Of a stretch of DNA of 64,000 nt, positions 26,765-34,805 are shown piece after piece. The notes beneath the pieces were generated by a model that had not been told where the DNA came from, did not search any database, and saw nothing but the letters and a program-made list of their open reading frames with translations. The DNA is from Archangium sp. (GTDB lineage Bacteria > Myxococcota > Myxococcia > Myxococcales > Myxococcaceae). The stretch spans positions 17,686-81,685 of the forward strand of contig JAUYRZ010000090.1 of NCBI GenBank assembly GCA_030695565.1, in the 5' to 3' direction. Both the position numbers and the translations under genes were made by a program. How positions within the stretch are numbered: the stretch's first letter is position 1; every line of letters starts with the position of its first letter.

Positions 26765-27583
26765 TCATCGGTCGCGACGCGGGCGTGCTCCGGGAAGAGC
26801 CGCGGTCACCTCGCCACCCACGATGAAGGCGATGGCTGACAACCAACTCCACAGCAGGAGCACCACGCCGCCGGCCAACGCGCCATAGGTCGGCCCGAAG
26901 TCGGCGAACTTCTCGGCGTAGATCGCGAAGAGTCGGCTGCCCGCCAGGAAGAGCACGGTGGCCACCGCCGCGCCCCACAACGACGCGCTCGCACGAGGCC
27001 GGATGTCAGGGAGGATCCGGTACGCCAACGCGGCCAGCAACACCAGGCTGCCCACCGCCATCGGCCAGCGGATGACGCCCCACAACCGGGCCTCTGCGAA
27101 TGCGTCGAACCCCAGACTGCTGCCGACCTGCTCGATGAGCCCGGCGCCCACCACGGACGCCACCACTGAGGCGAGCAGGAGCACAGCCCCGCACAACGTG
27201 AAGAGGATCGCGATGACCTGCTGCCGCACGAACGACCGCCCATCACCCTTCAGATCGTGGGCGGCGTTGAGCGCCGTGCGCAGCGCATTGGCGGCGCGGG
27301 AGGCGCTCCAGATGGCGGTCAGCAGACCCACCGTCAGCAAGGTCGCGCTCCGGCTCTCCACCACGTCCGCCATCACCTCCGACACCAGGTCGAAGGCCTC
27401 GGAGGGCATCAGGCTCTGCGCGCGAGACAGCAGCTGATCGATGGTGTTCTGACTGGGCAAGAAGCCCGCGATCGACGTGAGCACCACCAGGAAGGGCGCG
27501 AGCGCGAGCACCGCGTAGAACGCCAGCTGCGCCGCCCGCTCGAAGACGGGGCCCACGACGACGCGCTCCCCCACGCGCAGCAC
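26765..27583 (-). CDS. YihY/virulence-factor BrkB family membrane protein
   Basis: A 272-residue protein with six predicted membrane helices. A-Q-L-A-F-Y-A-V-L-A-L-A-P-F near residue 17 and F-G-P-T-Y-G-A-L-A-G near 225 are characteristic of the YihY (UPF0761, formerly 'RNase BN') family. Its true role is undecided, possibly transport. A GTG at 27583 is the furthest start available. The gene lies 52 bases after the YtxH-like gene on the same strand. Confidence 0.88.
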   Translation of the reverse strand: MLRVGERVVVGPVFERAAQLAFYAVLALAPFLVVLTSIAGFLPSQNTIDQLLSRAQSLMPSEAFDLVSEVMADVVESRSATLLTVGLLTAIWSASRAANALRTALNAAHDLKGDGRSFVRQQVIAILFTLCGAVLLLASVVASVVGAGLIEQVGSSLGFDAFAEARLWGVIRWPMAVGSLVLLAALAYRILPDIRPRASASLWGAAVATVLFLAGSRLFAIYAEKFADFGPTYGALAGGVVLLLWSWLSAIAFIVGGEVTAALPGARPRRDR

Positions 27584-27635
27584 GAGGTCACGAAGGCTGA
27601 CCCCGAGCCTGCGTGGGTGGCGCCCTGTCGAAAGC

Positions 27636-27944
27636 TCACGAATGGGGCGCGCTCGACCGGGGGCTGTTCACCTTCTGTTTGGCCTGCTCGACGGCCGACT
27701 CGATCGCCTCGGCGGCCTTCGGCGCAGCGCTCTGGAACTTGTCCTTCAGCTCACCCCGCAGCTGGCTCCCTGAACGCGGCGCGGTCATCAACCCAATGCC
27801 CACGCCCACCAGAATGCCGACGCCGAAGAACGCGATGATCGGCACCGCCCGTTCGGCCGTGGTGCGCCGGCGCTCCAGCCCGATGAGGTCCATCATGCGT
27901 TCCCGGTCAAAGTCCCGAAGGCCCTGCTTCATCGAATCGAACAT
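27636..27944 (-). CDS. YtxH-like small membrane protein
   Basis: A 102-residue protein with one membrane segment (I-I-A-F-F-G-V-G-I-L-V-G-V-G-I-G) followed by T-A-P-R-S-G-S-Q-L-R, the usual YtxH context, and a helical tail. Relatives are stress-related or unknown. The ATG at 27944 is well placed for the family. Its proximity to the YihY gene suggests a small two-gene transcription unit. Confidence 0.75.
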   Translation of the reverse strand: MFDSMKQGLRDFDRERMMDLIGLERRRTTAERAVPIIAFFGVGILVGVGIGLMTAPRSGSQLRGELKDKFQSAAPKAAEAIESAVEQAKQKVNSPRSSAPHS

Positions 27945-28009
27945 GGTTCTGCCCCTTTCAACGTGGACGACATCCAGGGCGTGGACTGCAAGGCCATGGC
28001 CACGGCCGC

Positions 28010-29017
28010 TCAACTGCGCGAGAGGCCCGACGCGGCATCGAACCAGCGCAAGTGCTGCGGATCGAAGTGCAGGCCCACCGGGTCGCCGGGCCGCAGCTGC
28101 ACCGCGCCTTCGCACCGGGCGATCACCCGGGTGCTGGCCAGCTCGACGGTGACCCAGGCATCGGCGCCCATCGACTCGACCAGATAGACGCGGCCCTGCA
28201 GCCGGGCGCGCGCGTCGAGGGTGAGGTGCTCCGGGCGCAGGCCCACCAGCACGTGTGCATCGCTGGGCAGACCGAGGGCGGCCGGAGGGCAGACGTTGAG
28301 CGTCGGTGCGCCGAAGAAGCGGGCCGCGAAGAGCGAACGCGGGTTCTCGTACAGCTCACGCGCGGTGCCCAGTTGTTCGAGGCGGCCATCGTTCATCAGC
28401 GCCACGCGATCGGAGAGGGTCATCGCTTCGGCTTGATCGTGCGTGACGTAGATGAAGGTGCCGCCCACCGTCTCGTGCAGCTTCTTGAGCTCTCCTCTCA
28501 TCTGCGCGCGCAGGTTGGCGTCGAGGTTGGAGAGCGGCTCATCGAAGAGGAACGCGGCGGGTCTTCGCACCAACGCACGGCCGAGCGCGACCCGTTGGCG
28601 CTGGCCTCCGGAGAGCTCGCGGGGTTTGCGCTCGAGCAGGGAGGTGATGCCCAGCAGCTCGGCGGTCTCCTCCACCCGGCGGCGGAGTTCGGCAGGCGCA
28701 ACGCGCGCGACCTTGAGGGGAAAGGCCAGGTTCGAGCGCACGTCGAGGTGCGGGTAGAGCGCGTAGCTCTGGAACACCATCGCGAGATCGCGCTCGCGGG
28801 GGCTGAGCCGGGTGACGTCGGTGCCTCCGATGCGCACGGTGCCGGAGGTGGGTTGTTCGAGCCCGGCGATGACGTTCAAGGTGGTCGACTTACCGCAGCC
28901 CGAGGGGCCCACCAGGCAGAGGAATTCACCGTCGGCGATGGTGAGGTCGAGCTCCCGCACCGCGTAGCCGCCGGTGGTGAAACGTTTGCTCACGCCGGTG
29001 AGGGTCACGCTGGCCAT
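28010..29017 (-). CDS. Sugar ABC importer ATPase (MalK/UgpC-like)
   Basis: A 335-residue ATPase: Walker A GPSGCGKST near 37-45, Q-loop F-Q-S-Y-A-L, signature LSGGQRQR, Walker B F-L-F-D-E-P, H-loop V-T-H-D-Q-A-E-A, and a C-terminal TOBE/OB regulatory domain containing V-G-L-R-P-E-H-L. This is the CUT1 pattern of maltose, trehalose or sn-glycerol-3-phosphate importers. It is the last gene of the operon on the minus strand. The TOBE domain is shorter than in MalK, as in many UgpC-type ATPases. Confidence 0.92.
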   Translation of the reverse strand: MASVTLTGVSKRFTTGGYAVRELDLTIADGEFLCLVGPSGCGKSTTLNVIAGLEQPTSGTVRIGGTDVTRLSPRERDLAMVFQSYALYPHLDVRSNLAFPLKVARVAPAELRRRVEETAELLGITSLLERKPRELSGGQRQRVALGRALVRRPAAFLFDEPLSNLDANLRAQMRGELKKLHETVGGTFIYVTHDQAEAMTLSDRVALMNDGRLEQLGTARELYENPRSLFAARFFGAPTLNVCPPAALGLPSDAHVLVGLRPEHLTLDARARLQGRVYLVESMGADAWVTVELASTRVIARCEGAVQLRPGDPVGLHFDPQHLRWFDAASGLSRS

Positions 29018-29059
29018 CAGCCGTTCGCTCCGAGCGAGGTGGGCTTCTCGTTTCGCATG

Positions 29060-29866
29060 TCAGCCCTTCACCGCGCCGGCGGTGAGCCCAGCCACCAACC
29101 GGCGTTGAAAGAGCAACGTGAGCACCACCAGCGGCAGCGTCACCACCACCGAAGCGGCGGCGATCTGCGCCCACGGCTCGCTGTGCCCTGAAGAGAACAA
29201 CGCGATCGCCACCGGCACCGTGCGGTGCTCCGGCGCCGAAGTGAACGTGAGTGCGTAGAGGAACTCGTTCCACGAAAAGATGAACACCAGCAACGCGGTG
29301 GTGACCAACCCCGGCGCCGCCAGCGGGAGCAGCACCCGGCGAAACGCTCCGAAGCTGGTGCAGCCGTCGATCTTCGCAGCGCGGTACAGCTCGATCGGCA
29401 GCTCCCGGAAGTGCGCGGTGAGCACCCACAACGTCAACGGCAACGCGAAGGTGGTGTACGGCACCACCAGCCCGGCGAGGTGATCTCGCAGGCCCAACGC
29501 ACGCACGGCCAGAAACAACGGGCCCACCGTGGCGATGGGCGGAAACATCGACGCCCCCAACGCTGCCGCCAACAACGCGCCTCGGGCAGGCACCGGCAAA
29601 CGCGCCAACGCGAAGGCCGCCAACGAGCCCACCACCAGGCACAGCAACGTGGTGAGCGTGGCCACCGCGAAGCTGGTCGCCAGCACCCGCGCGAAGGCGT
29701 GCTCGTCGAAGAGCTGCCGGTACGCCTGCAGCGTGAGGTGTTCAGGAAAACCGAGCCGGGTCTGCTCTCCCTCGGGGCGCAGTGAGGTCATCACCTGCCA
29801 GAGAAACGGCCCCACGCAGAAGGTGAAGGCGGCGGTGAGCGCGAGGAACAAGGGCAGGCGCTTCAT
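29060..29866 (-). CDS. Sugar ABC importer permease (MalG-like)
   Basis: A 268-residue membrane protein with six predicted helices. The coupling-helix motif E-L-Y-R-A-A-K-I-D-G-C is the EAA loop of CUT1 inner-membrane subunits. It pairs with the permease at 29863-30729, whose gene overlaps it by 4 bases (ATGA). Start at 29866 is fixed by that overlap. Confidence 0.9.
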   Translation of the reverse strand: MKRLPLFLALTAAFTFCVGPFLWQVMTSLRPEGEQTRLGFPEHLTLQAYRQLFDEHAFARVLATSFAVATLTTLLCLVVGSLAAFALARLPVPARGALLAAALGASMFPPIATVGPLFLAVRALGLRDHLAGLVVPYTTFALPLTLWVLTAHFRELPIELYRAAKIDGCTSFGAFRRVLLPLAAPGLVTTALLVFIFSWNEFLYALTFTSAPEHRTVPVAIALFSSGHSEPWAQIAAASVVVTLPLVVLTLLFQRRLVAGLTAGAVKG

Positions 29867-30729
29867 GCTTCCTGCCCGCCGGCGTTGGGCATCACGAGCT
29901 TGAGGTACAGCCCCGCCAACACCGCGACGCACAAGAACGTGGCCACGGCGATGGTCGACCCGTAGCCAAAGTCGCCCGAGCGCATCAGCGTCTTGTACGC
30001 ATAGATCGACAACGTCTCGGTGGTGTTCGCGGGTCCCCCGCCGGTGAGCGCGTAGACCGCGTCGAACACGCGCATCGCGTCGAGCCCGCGGAACACCGCC
30101 GCCACCGCGATGGCGGGCCGGAGCAGCGGCAAGGTGATCGACCCGAGGATGCGAAGCGGGCCCGCGCCATCGAGCTGTGCAGCGCGGGAGAGCTCGGGCG
30201 GAATGGCCTGCAGACCGGCGAGCAGGATGAGCGCGACGAAGGGCGTGGTCTTCCACACGTCGACCACGATGGCCGCGTGCAGCGCGTAGCCCGGAGCGCC
30301 CAGCCAGTTCACGTCGTGCCCCGGCAGCAGCGCCGGCAGCAGGCCGTGATCGGCGTTGAAGAGCCAGCTCCACAACCGCGCCGCGACCACGGTCGGAATC
30401 GCCCACGGCACCAACACCGCCGCGCGCAACAGGCCACGCCCCCGAAACGAAGCGTGCAGGAGCAGCGCGAACAGCAGCCCCAGCAGCAGCTCCAGGCTCA
30501 CCGCGACGGCGACGAAGTAGAGCGTGGTGCGTAACGAGGCCCAGAAGCGCGCGTCGCCGAGCAGGCTCGCCCAGTTCTCCAGACCGATGAAGCGGTGCTC
30601 GTGGAACACCAGGATCGAGCGGTGCAGCGACAACCAGACGGTGGCGAGGATGGGATAGAGCGCGACCCCGGCCAGCAGCAGCACCGCCGGCGCCACCAGC
30701 AGCATCGCCAGCCGCCGGTCGCTCTTCAC
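29863..30729 (-). CDS. Sugar ABC importer permease (MalF-like)
   Basis: A 288-residue membrane protein with about six helices. The EAA-loop motif I-P-P-E-L-S-R-A-A-Q-L-D-G-A-G and the early Y-P-I-L-A-T-V-W-L-S-L are typical of ThuF/MalF-like CUT1 permeases. It overlaps both neighbours by 4 bases and heads the channel pair; the substrate is likely a disaccharide or related sugar. Confidence 0.9.
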   Translation of the reverse strand: MKSDRRLAMLLVAPAVLLLAGVALYPILATVWLSLHRSILVFHEHRFIGLENWASLLGDARFWASLRTTLYFVAVAVSLELLLGLLFALLLHASFRGRGLLRAAVLVPWAIPTVVAARLWSWLFNADHGLLPALLPGHDVNWLGAPGYALHAAIVVDVWKTTPFVALILLAGLQAIPPELSRAAQLDGAGPLRILGSITLPLLRPAIAVAAVFRGLDAMRVFDAVYALTGGGPANTTETLSIYAYKTLMRSGDFGYGSTIAVATFLCVAVLAGLYLKLVMPNAGGQEA

Positions 30730-31964
30730 TGCGCCCCCATCACGCGGTCCACCTGGCGTTGCGCCTGCTGCAGGGCCTCTTCCGGGCTGCGAATGCCGGA
30801 GATCGCCGCCGAGAACTCGCTCTGCAGGATGTCGGAGATCATCCCGTAATACGGCGTCACCGGACGAGGCCGCGCGCGCTCGAGCATCGGCTCGAGCTGG
30901 GCGAACGACGTGTCCTTCAGCGCAGCGTAGGCGGAGCGGCGCGCGGGATTTCTTCCGTAGGCGCGCGCGAACTTCACGTTGGCCTCGCTGGAGGTCAGCG
31001 CCCGGATCAACTCGACCGCGGCCGCTCTTCGTTCAGGCGGCGTGCGCGCGTTGATCGCCAGCTGCCAGCCGCCCAGGGTGCCGAAGCCCGGCTCGCCGCT
31101 CGCCGTGGGGAGAAAGCTCAGGCCCACCTTGCCGCGCACCAACGAGCCTTCTTTCTGGGCCTCACCGAACGCGTACGGCCAGTTGCGCATGAACACCGCG
31201 CGGCCGTCTTGAAACGGTCTGCGGCTCTCTTCTTCCGCGGCCGAGGTGACGGAGGGCGGCGAGAGGCCTCTCTCCACGAAACGTCGCAGCGTGTGCAGCG
31301 CCTTCGCAGCCTCGGGGGTGTCGAGCGCGAGGTGTCCGTTCTCGAGTGACTTGCCGCCGAAACCCCAGAGCGTCTCGTAGACGTTGCAGACCAGGCCTTC
31401 GTATTGCCGCCCCTGCCAGAGGAACCCCTGCAGCGCGGGATCCTTCTTCATCGCGGCGCGCGTGAACGTCTCCAGCTCGCCCCAGGTGCGCGGGGCGTGG
31501 GGCACGAGATCGGTGCGGTAGTAGAGCAGCCCGACGTCGAGGTACCAGGGCACGGCCCAGGTCTTTCCCTCCCACGTCACCGCGGAGATCGCCGCGGGCA
31601 GAAAGTCTTCCGCGAGCTCGGTCTGGGGGAAGTCGGCGGAGAGCTCTGAGATCCAACCCGCGCGCGCGAACTCAGGCACCCAGACCACGTCGGCCACCAG
31701 CACATCGAAGTCGGCGCCCTGCCCTTCGAGCGACGTGAGGAAGTACTGATGCGAGACGTCGGAGTCGTTGGGAAGGAGCTGCGTGACCAACTCGATGTGC
31801 GGGTGCTCCCGGCGGAAGGTGTCCAGCAGCGCGTTGAACGGCGCGGGCTCTCCCCAGAGTGGCTGGTGCACGAAGACGATTCGCACTGCATCCGTGGGTT
31901 GCGGTGCCGGAGGCCGCGCGCACCCCAGGCACACGATCATCGCGAGGGAGAGGAGCGGACGCAC
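30726..31964 (-). CDS. Sugar-binding lipoprotein of the ABC importer (ThuE/MalE-like)
   Basis: A 412-residue lipoprotein; the lipobox is C-L-G-C at about residues 12-15. The rest is a CUT1 solute-binding fold with F-N-A-L-L-D-T-F-R-R-E-H-P, V-P-W-Y-L-D-V-G-L-L-Y-Y-R-T-D-L near 150 and the W-Q-L-A-I-N segment near 300, as in trehalose/maltose receptors. It is the first gene of the operon and overlaps the permease downstream by 4 bases. No regulator is encoded beside it. The substrate is probably a disaccharide. Confidence 0.9.
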   Translation of the reverse strand: MRPLLSLAMIVCLGCARPPAPQPTDAVRIVFVHQPLWGEPAPFNALLDTFRREHPHIELVTQLLPNDSDVSHQYFLTSLEGQGADFDVLVADVVWVPEFARAGWISELSADFPQTELAEDFLPAAISAVTWEGKTWAVPWYLDVGLLYYRTDLVPHAPRTWGELETFTRAAMKKDPALQGFLWQGRQYEGLVCNVYETLWGFGGKSLENGHLALDTPEAAKALHTLRRFVERGLSPPSVTSAAEEESRRPFQDGRAVFMRNWPYAFGEAQKEGSLVRGKVGLSFLPTASGEPGFGTLGGWQLAINARTPPERRAAAVELIRALTSSEANVKFARAYGRNPARRSAYAALKDTSFAQLEPMLERARPRPVTPYYGMISDILQSEFSAAISGIRSPEEALQQAQRQVDRVMGAQ

Positions 31965-32053
31965 CGTGCTGAACTAACGGGCGGGGCCCTGCAGCCGGGG
32001 CAGCCATCATTGGGGAGTGTGGCCTGCCAAAGCCGTGAACCGACCTCTGAACG

Positions 32054-32515
32054 CTACAGGCTGGCGCCGAACCAATCGGTCCAGCGAGGGTGAGCCACCA
32101 TCGAAGGAAAGCGAGTGAGGAGAAACTGCCGAACGCGCTGAAACAGGGCTGCCACTGCTGAATGGAGTTCGGCGAGCGACATGGGTACGGTGGCGCCACT
32201 GAGCGAATTCCGAACCTCGGCCGCGTCATCGCGCAGCCGCCAGACCAGGCTCCCACCACCCGCCAGAAACATCTGCGCCTTACCCTGTTCGATGAGGCGC
32301 TCGAGACACGCCTGGAGATGAGTCGCGAAGCCCAACAGCGGCAAATCCCACCAAGGTTCTCCGCCCGCTCCGAGAACCTCGGCGCCGTTCACCGAGAACC
32401 GCAAGGGCATGACGAAGTACGTCTCTTCGAGGGCGGCCGGGTCCGCAGCCTGCGGCTCGCCCTCCGCATTCTCAGCGAGCACACCTTCATCAGGTCGGAA
32501 GTCGAACTCGATCAC
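32054..32515 (-). CDS. Hypothetical protein, candidate immunity protein
   Basis: A 153-residue acidic, probably soluble protein with no recognisable domain. Its GTG start overlaps the stop of a 60-codon C-terminal relic that ends like a polymorphic toxin (GTGA overlap at 32512-32515). A small acidic protein coupled to a toxin C-terminus is the classic arrangement of an immunity protein. W-W-D-L-P-L-L-G-F and M-V-A-H-P-R-W are the only distinctive stretches I see. The immunity role is inference from context. Confidence 0.5.
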   Translation of the reverse strand: MIEFDFRPDEGVLAENAEGEPQAADPAALEETYFVMPLRFSVNGAEVLGAGGEPWWDLPLLGFATHLQACLERLIEQGKAQMFLAGGGSLVWRLRDDAAEVRNSLSGATVPMSLAELHSAVAALFQRVRQFLLTRFPSMVAHPRWTDWFGASL

Positions 32516-32697
32516 GGGACGGCGATTGGATACATCGAGATGACTTCTTCCACATCATTCACAACGATTCGCAGCCAGGACGTCGCCTTGTTGGCATTGA
32601 GGACGCGCGAGTTGCCCTGCGTCCAGCGCGTGGCGCCGCCGGAATGGCTCCATTTGAGCCATGAACACGCTGACCCTGAAGCAGTTCCCAGACCTCA
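32512..32697 (-). pseudogene. C-terminal relic of a possible polymorphic toxin
   Basis: An open frame with no start codon, about 60 codons long, begins after a stop near 32697. It reads through R-W-T-Q-G-N-S-R-V-L-N-A-N-K and ends R-I-V-V-N-D-V-E-E-V-I-S-M-Y-P-I before its TGA. The pattern of a short strand followed by a terminal strand ending in (S/T)-(M/A)-(Y/F)-P is common at the end of contact-dependent or secreted toxin nuclease domains. The stop overlaps the GTG of the downstream candidate immunity gene. The rest of the toxin is missing; upstream lies the TA-module relic on the other strand. Confidence 0.35.
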
Positions 32698-32862
32698 CGT
32701 CGGCGCGCGTACCTGGAGAAGTATCTGGCGCAGGTCGTGCTCCCCTCGATGGCGCTCCTCCCCTCCGATCAGACAGCCGCGGAGTGGCACGCGAAGGAGC
32801 GCGCCCGCCTGGAGAAACGCGGCTCGCCCCCATCGTTGGAGAATTGGTTTGAGTCGGAGTGA
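32661..32862 (+). pseudogene. Collapsed VapBC-like toxin-antitoxin relic
   Basis: ATG at 32661 starts M-N-T-L-T-L-K-Q-F-P-D, like the start of FitA/VapB-type antitoxins. About 40 bases on, another frame (open from 32680) reads R-R-R-A-Y-L-E-K-Y-L-A-Q-V-V-L-P, then L-L-P-S-D-Q-T-A-A-E-W-H-A-K-E-R-A-R-L, the central part of a PIN-domain VapC toxin. It then jumps directly to a C-terminal-like L-E-N-W-F before stopping at 32862. Both the antitoxin body and the toxin's catalytic ends (N-terminal D-T-N and the third acidic region) are gone, so internal deletions have left a non-functional scar. Confidence 0.5.
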
Positions 32863-32898
32863 ACTTCGCGAGCCAGACGCGGCCTGCCAAAGCCGGCA

Positions 32899-33372
32899 TC
32901 AGGCCTGGTTCACGAACGCGAGCCAGCGCTGGCGCAACAACCAGCCCACGATGAAGGCGTTGATCACCAGCACCACGACGCGGAACACCGTCACCTCATC
33001 GATCAACGCGCCGATCTCCACGGGGATCAGCAGCGAGGAGGCGACCACCACCAGCCACACGCCCCAGCGCCAACCCCGCAAGAGCGCCCAGCCCTCGATG
33101 AACGTCACCAATCCGTCGAGCGTGAGCAGCGAACCCACGCCCAGAATGTGACTGGGCTCGACCGCCCAGAGCAGCATTCCCGATCCGGCGGCGGCCACCG
33201 CGTTTGCCGTCTGATCTTCCAGCCGAAGGGCCGCCGCGCGCAGCGGCACGTCGAGGTGCGTGACGACCAGGCCCAGAAAGGTGAGGCCCGCGAGCAGCGC
33301 CGCGCCAGCGCGTACGAGCTTGTACGCGATGATCAATCGCAGCGTGGGCTCGGGTGCGGTGTTCATGCTCAT
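32899..33372 (-). CDS. DUF2127-like membrane protein
   Basis: A 157-residue protein with about four predicted membrane helices and the DUF2127 pattern: an initial L-R-L-I-I-A-Y-K-L-V-R-A, G-L-V-T-F-I-E-G-W-A-L-L-R-G-W-R-W-G near the middle and P-V-E-I near the end. The function is unknown. The ATG at 33372 was chosen; ATG at 33366 is two codons downstream. The frame is open for a further 564 bases upstream, but that part is antisense to the lipoprotein at 33469 and has no similarity. Confidence 0.7.
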   Translation of the reverse strand: MSMNTAPEPTLRLIIAYKLVRAGAALLAGLTFLGLVVTHLDVPLRAAALRLEDQTANAVAAAGSGMLLWAVEPSHILGVGSLLTLDGLVTFIEGWALLRGWRWGVWLVVVASSLLIPVEIGALIDEVTVFRVVVLVINAFIVGWLLRQRWLAFVNQA

Positions 33373-33468
33373 CAATAACTGCAGGCCCGGAACCAGCCCG
33401 GCCATCCGGTCAGCAGGCGTCACGCTTCCTTCCCGCGTCTGCCGTGTTGAGGAAGTGAGGAGAGCCGC

Positions 33469-33795
33469 ATGAAGACAATGGTTCTGGCAGCAACCTTGAT
33501 GTTGGGCAGCGGGTGCTTTGGGCACGGGTACGACCGCTACGACAGGTACGACCGGCAAAGCCGGTACGACCGATATGACCGCTCTGATCGATACGAACGA
33601 AATGGTCAGCGGCGCCATCGTGATGGGTACCGCGGCCGAGGCATTCACCGCTCCAGTCCGCCGCGAGGTGCGGTGCTGCAGCGCCTGCCACGGGGCGCGA
33701 GGCGAGAGGTCATCCGCGGGCAGCACTACGCGCGAGTCGGTAACGCAGTCCTCAGGTGGGACGGCTACCGCGGCGGCTGGGTCGTAATCAGGTAG
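33469..33795 (+). CDS. Tyr/Arg/Asp-repeat small lipoprotein
   Basis: A 108-residue lipoprotein: signal peptide with lipobox G-S-G-C at residues 13-16, then repeats of D-R-Y or R-Y-D (residues about 20-45), a basic stretch, and a C-terminal L-P-R-G-A-R-R-E-V-I-R-G-Q-H-Y-A-R-V that resembles the small domain (DUF6515-like) of periplasmic proteins where a Y or H follows a strand-turn. It may bind metals or the envelope. The repeated part is coded by a near-perfect 9-base tandem TACGACCGX. Confidence 0.55.
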   Translation: MKTMVLAATLMLGSGCFGHGYDRYDRYDRQSRYDRYDRSDRYERNGQRRHRDGYRGRGIHRSSPPRGAVLQRLPRGARREVIRGQHYARVGNAVLRWDGYRGGWVVIR

Positions 33796-33955
33796 CGCGC
33801 TGCGTGGGGAGCGGCGGGCGCGCTGCCTTCTGAATGTCGCCCGAGCCGCACGCCGGGCACGCGGTGAGCAACTCGTCGACGCGCCACGTTCCGAACAAGG
33901 TGACCTCGATGGCGAGGACACCCTTCCCACATGCACAGAGGACGGTCGTGGTCAT
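33788..33955 (-). CDS. Small zinc-ribbon-like protein
   Basis: A 55-residue protein with L-C-A-C-G near residue 6 and C-P-A-C-G-S-G-D near 34, the two Cys pairs of a rubredoxin/zinc-ribbon knuckle. The 3' end overlaps the convergent lipoprotein by 8 bases. The ATG at 33955 gives the pair immediately, and the open frame continues upstream, so a longer product from 34044 is possible. Too short to name further. Confidence 0.45.
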   Translation of the reverse strand: MTTTVLCACGKGVLAIEVTLFGTWRVDELLTACPACGSGDIQKAARPPLPTQRAT

Positions 33956-34041
33956 GGCCTCAGACTCGTCCTGCGAGGGGCCGGGCGACAAGACGCGCCA
34001 CCGAACCGGTACGAACGGTAACGGTGCTACCGCAACCCGGA

Positions 34042-34761
34042 TCATGAAGACGCGTAGTGAAAAGAGCCCAGCACCAACCACCGGCGATCCGCCAGAGAGC
34101 GCGTCTGCAGCGGGGTGGTGTAGTGCCACAGCGGCAGCCGGTACGCCGTGACGGTTCCATCGATCGCGATCGGCGCCATCGCGCTCAGGTGCCCATCGCG
34201 TTGATGCACGATGAACTGTGCGCGAACACCCGGCGTGACGAAGCTGAAGTGCACGTCGACGTAGCCGTGCTGCGCGCCCGGCTCGTTGGGATGGTTGTCG
34301 GTGTGCGGCCCCGCGTAGTCGCCGCGCCGATTGCAAAGCACCTGCGCCGCGGCGAGTGGGCCCAGCGACACGCCCGCGAGCACTTCACTGAAGCGGCGAA
34401 AGCTCTCCGACTCGAGCATCTGCATCAGACCGATCTCTTTGGCGAGGCGCCGCATCACGAACATCTCGAGCCCGGTGATCGGCACACTGAGCAGGCGCCC
34501 CACCTTGGGCAAGCTGTCTTCGTAGGACTGCGCAGAACTCGTCGGCGGCGGGAGCGGCCGGCTGATCTCGACCAACGAGGCCTCGAAGGTGCGCGCCAGC
34601 AGCTTCCTGCAACCCGCCAGCAACTTCGGTTCGAGAAACGCCGCCGATGCGAAGAAGCCTTCTCGCAGCAGCGCGCCCGACGCTGTGTGCGTACCGGCGA
34701 GCACCTTGCGCCCCGTTCGCGACAGCAGCGCTTCGAACTCGTGCGGAAACTGATTCATCAC
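34042..34761 (-). CDS. 2-oxoglutarate/Fe(II)-dioxygenase-like protein
   Basis: A 239-residue protein with a C-terminal jelly-roll-like part: G-P-H-T-D-N-H-P-N-E near 150 gives an H-x-D pair. A later His in L-W-H-Y-T-T and a downstream Arg in R-R-W-L-V would match the third iron ligand and the 2-oxoglutarate-binding Arg of the superfamily. N-terminal residues 1-110 are helical. It follows NnrS by 44 bases on the same strand, at the end of a denitrification-linked operon, so a role connected to NO or nitrite stress is possible. The fold is inferred from motif spacing. Confidence 0.5.
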   Translation of the reverse strand: MMNQFPHEFEALLSRTGRKVLAGTHTASGALLREGFFASAAFLEPKLLAGCRKLLARTFEASLVEISRPLPPPTSSAQSYEDSLPKVGRLLSVPITGLEMFVMRRLAKEIGLMQMLESESFRRFSEVLAGVSLGPLAAAQVLCNRRGDYAGPHTDNHPNEPGAQHGYVDVHFSFVTPGVRAQFIVHQRDGHLSAMAPIAIDGTVTAYRLPLWHYTTPLQTRSLADRRWLVLGSFHYASS

Positions 34762-34805
34762 GGGTCTTCAAAGCGCAGAACCTCGCGCCCCACCAGAAGC
34801 ACGGC

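Noticed and set aside
32555..32899. A 114-codon frame on the minus strand over the toxin-relic region
   Set aside because: Basic low-complexity translation with no similarity; the other two frames carry the family-like stretches.
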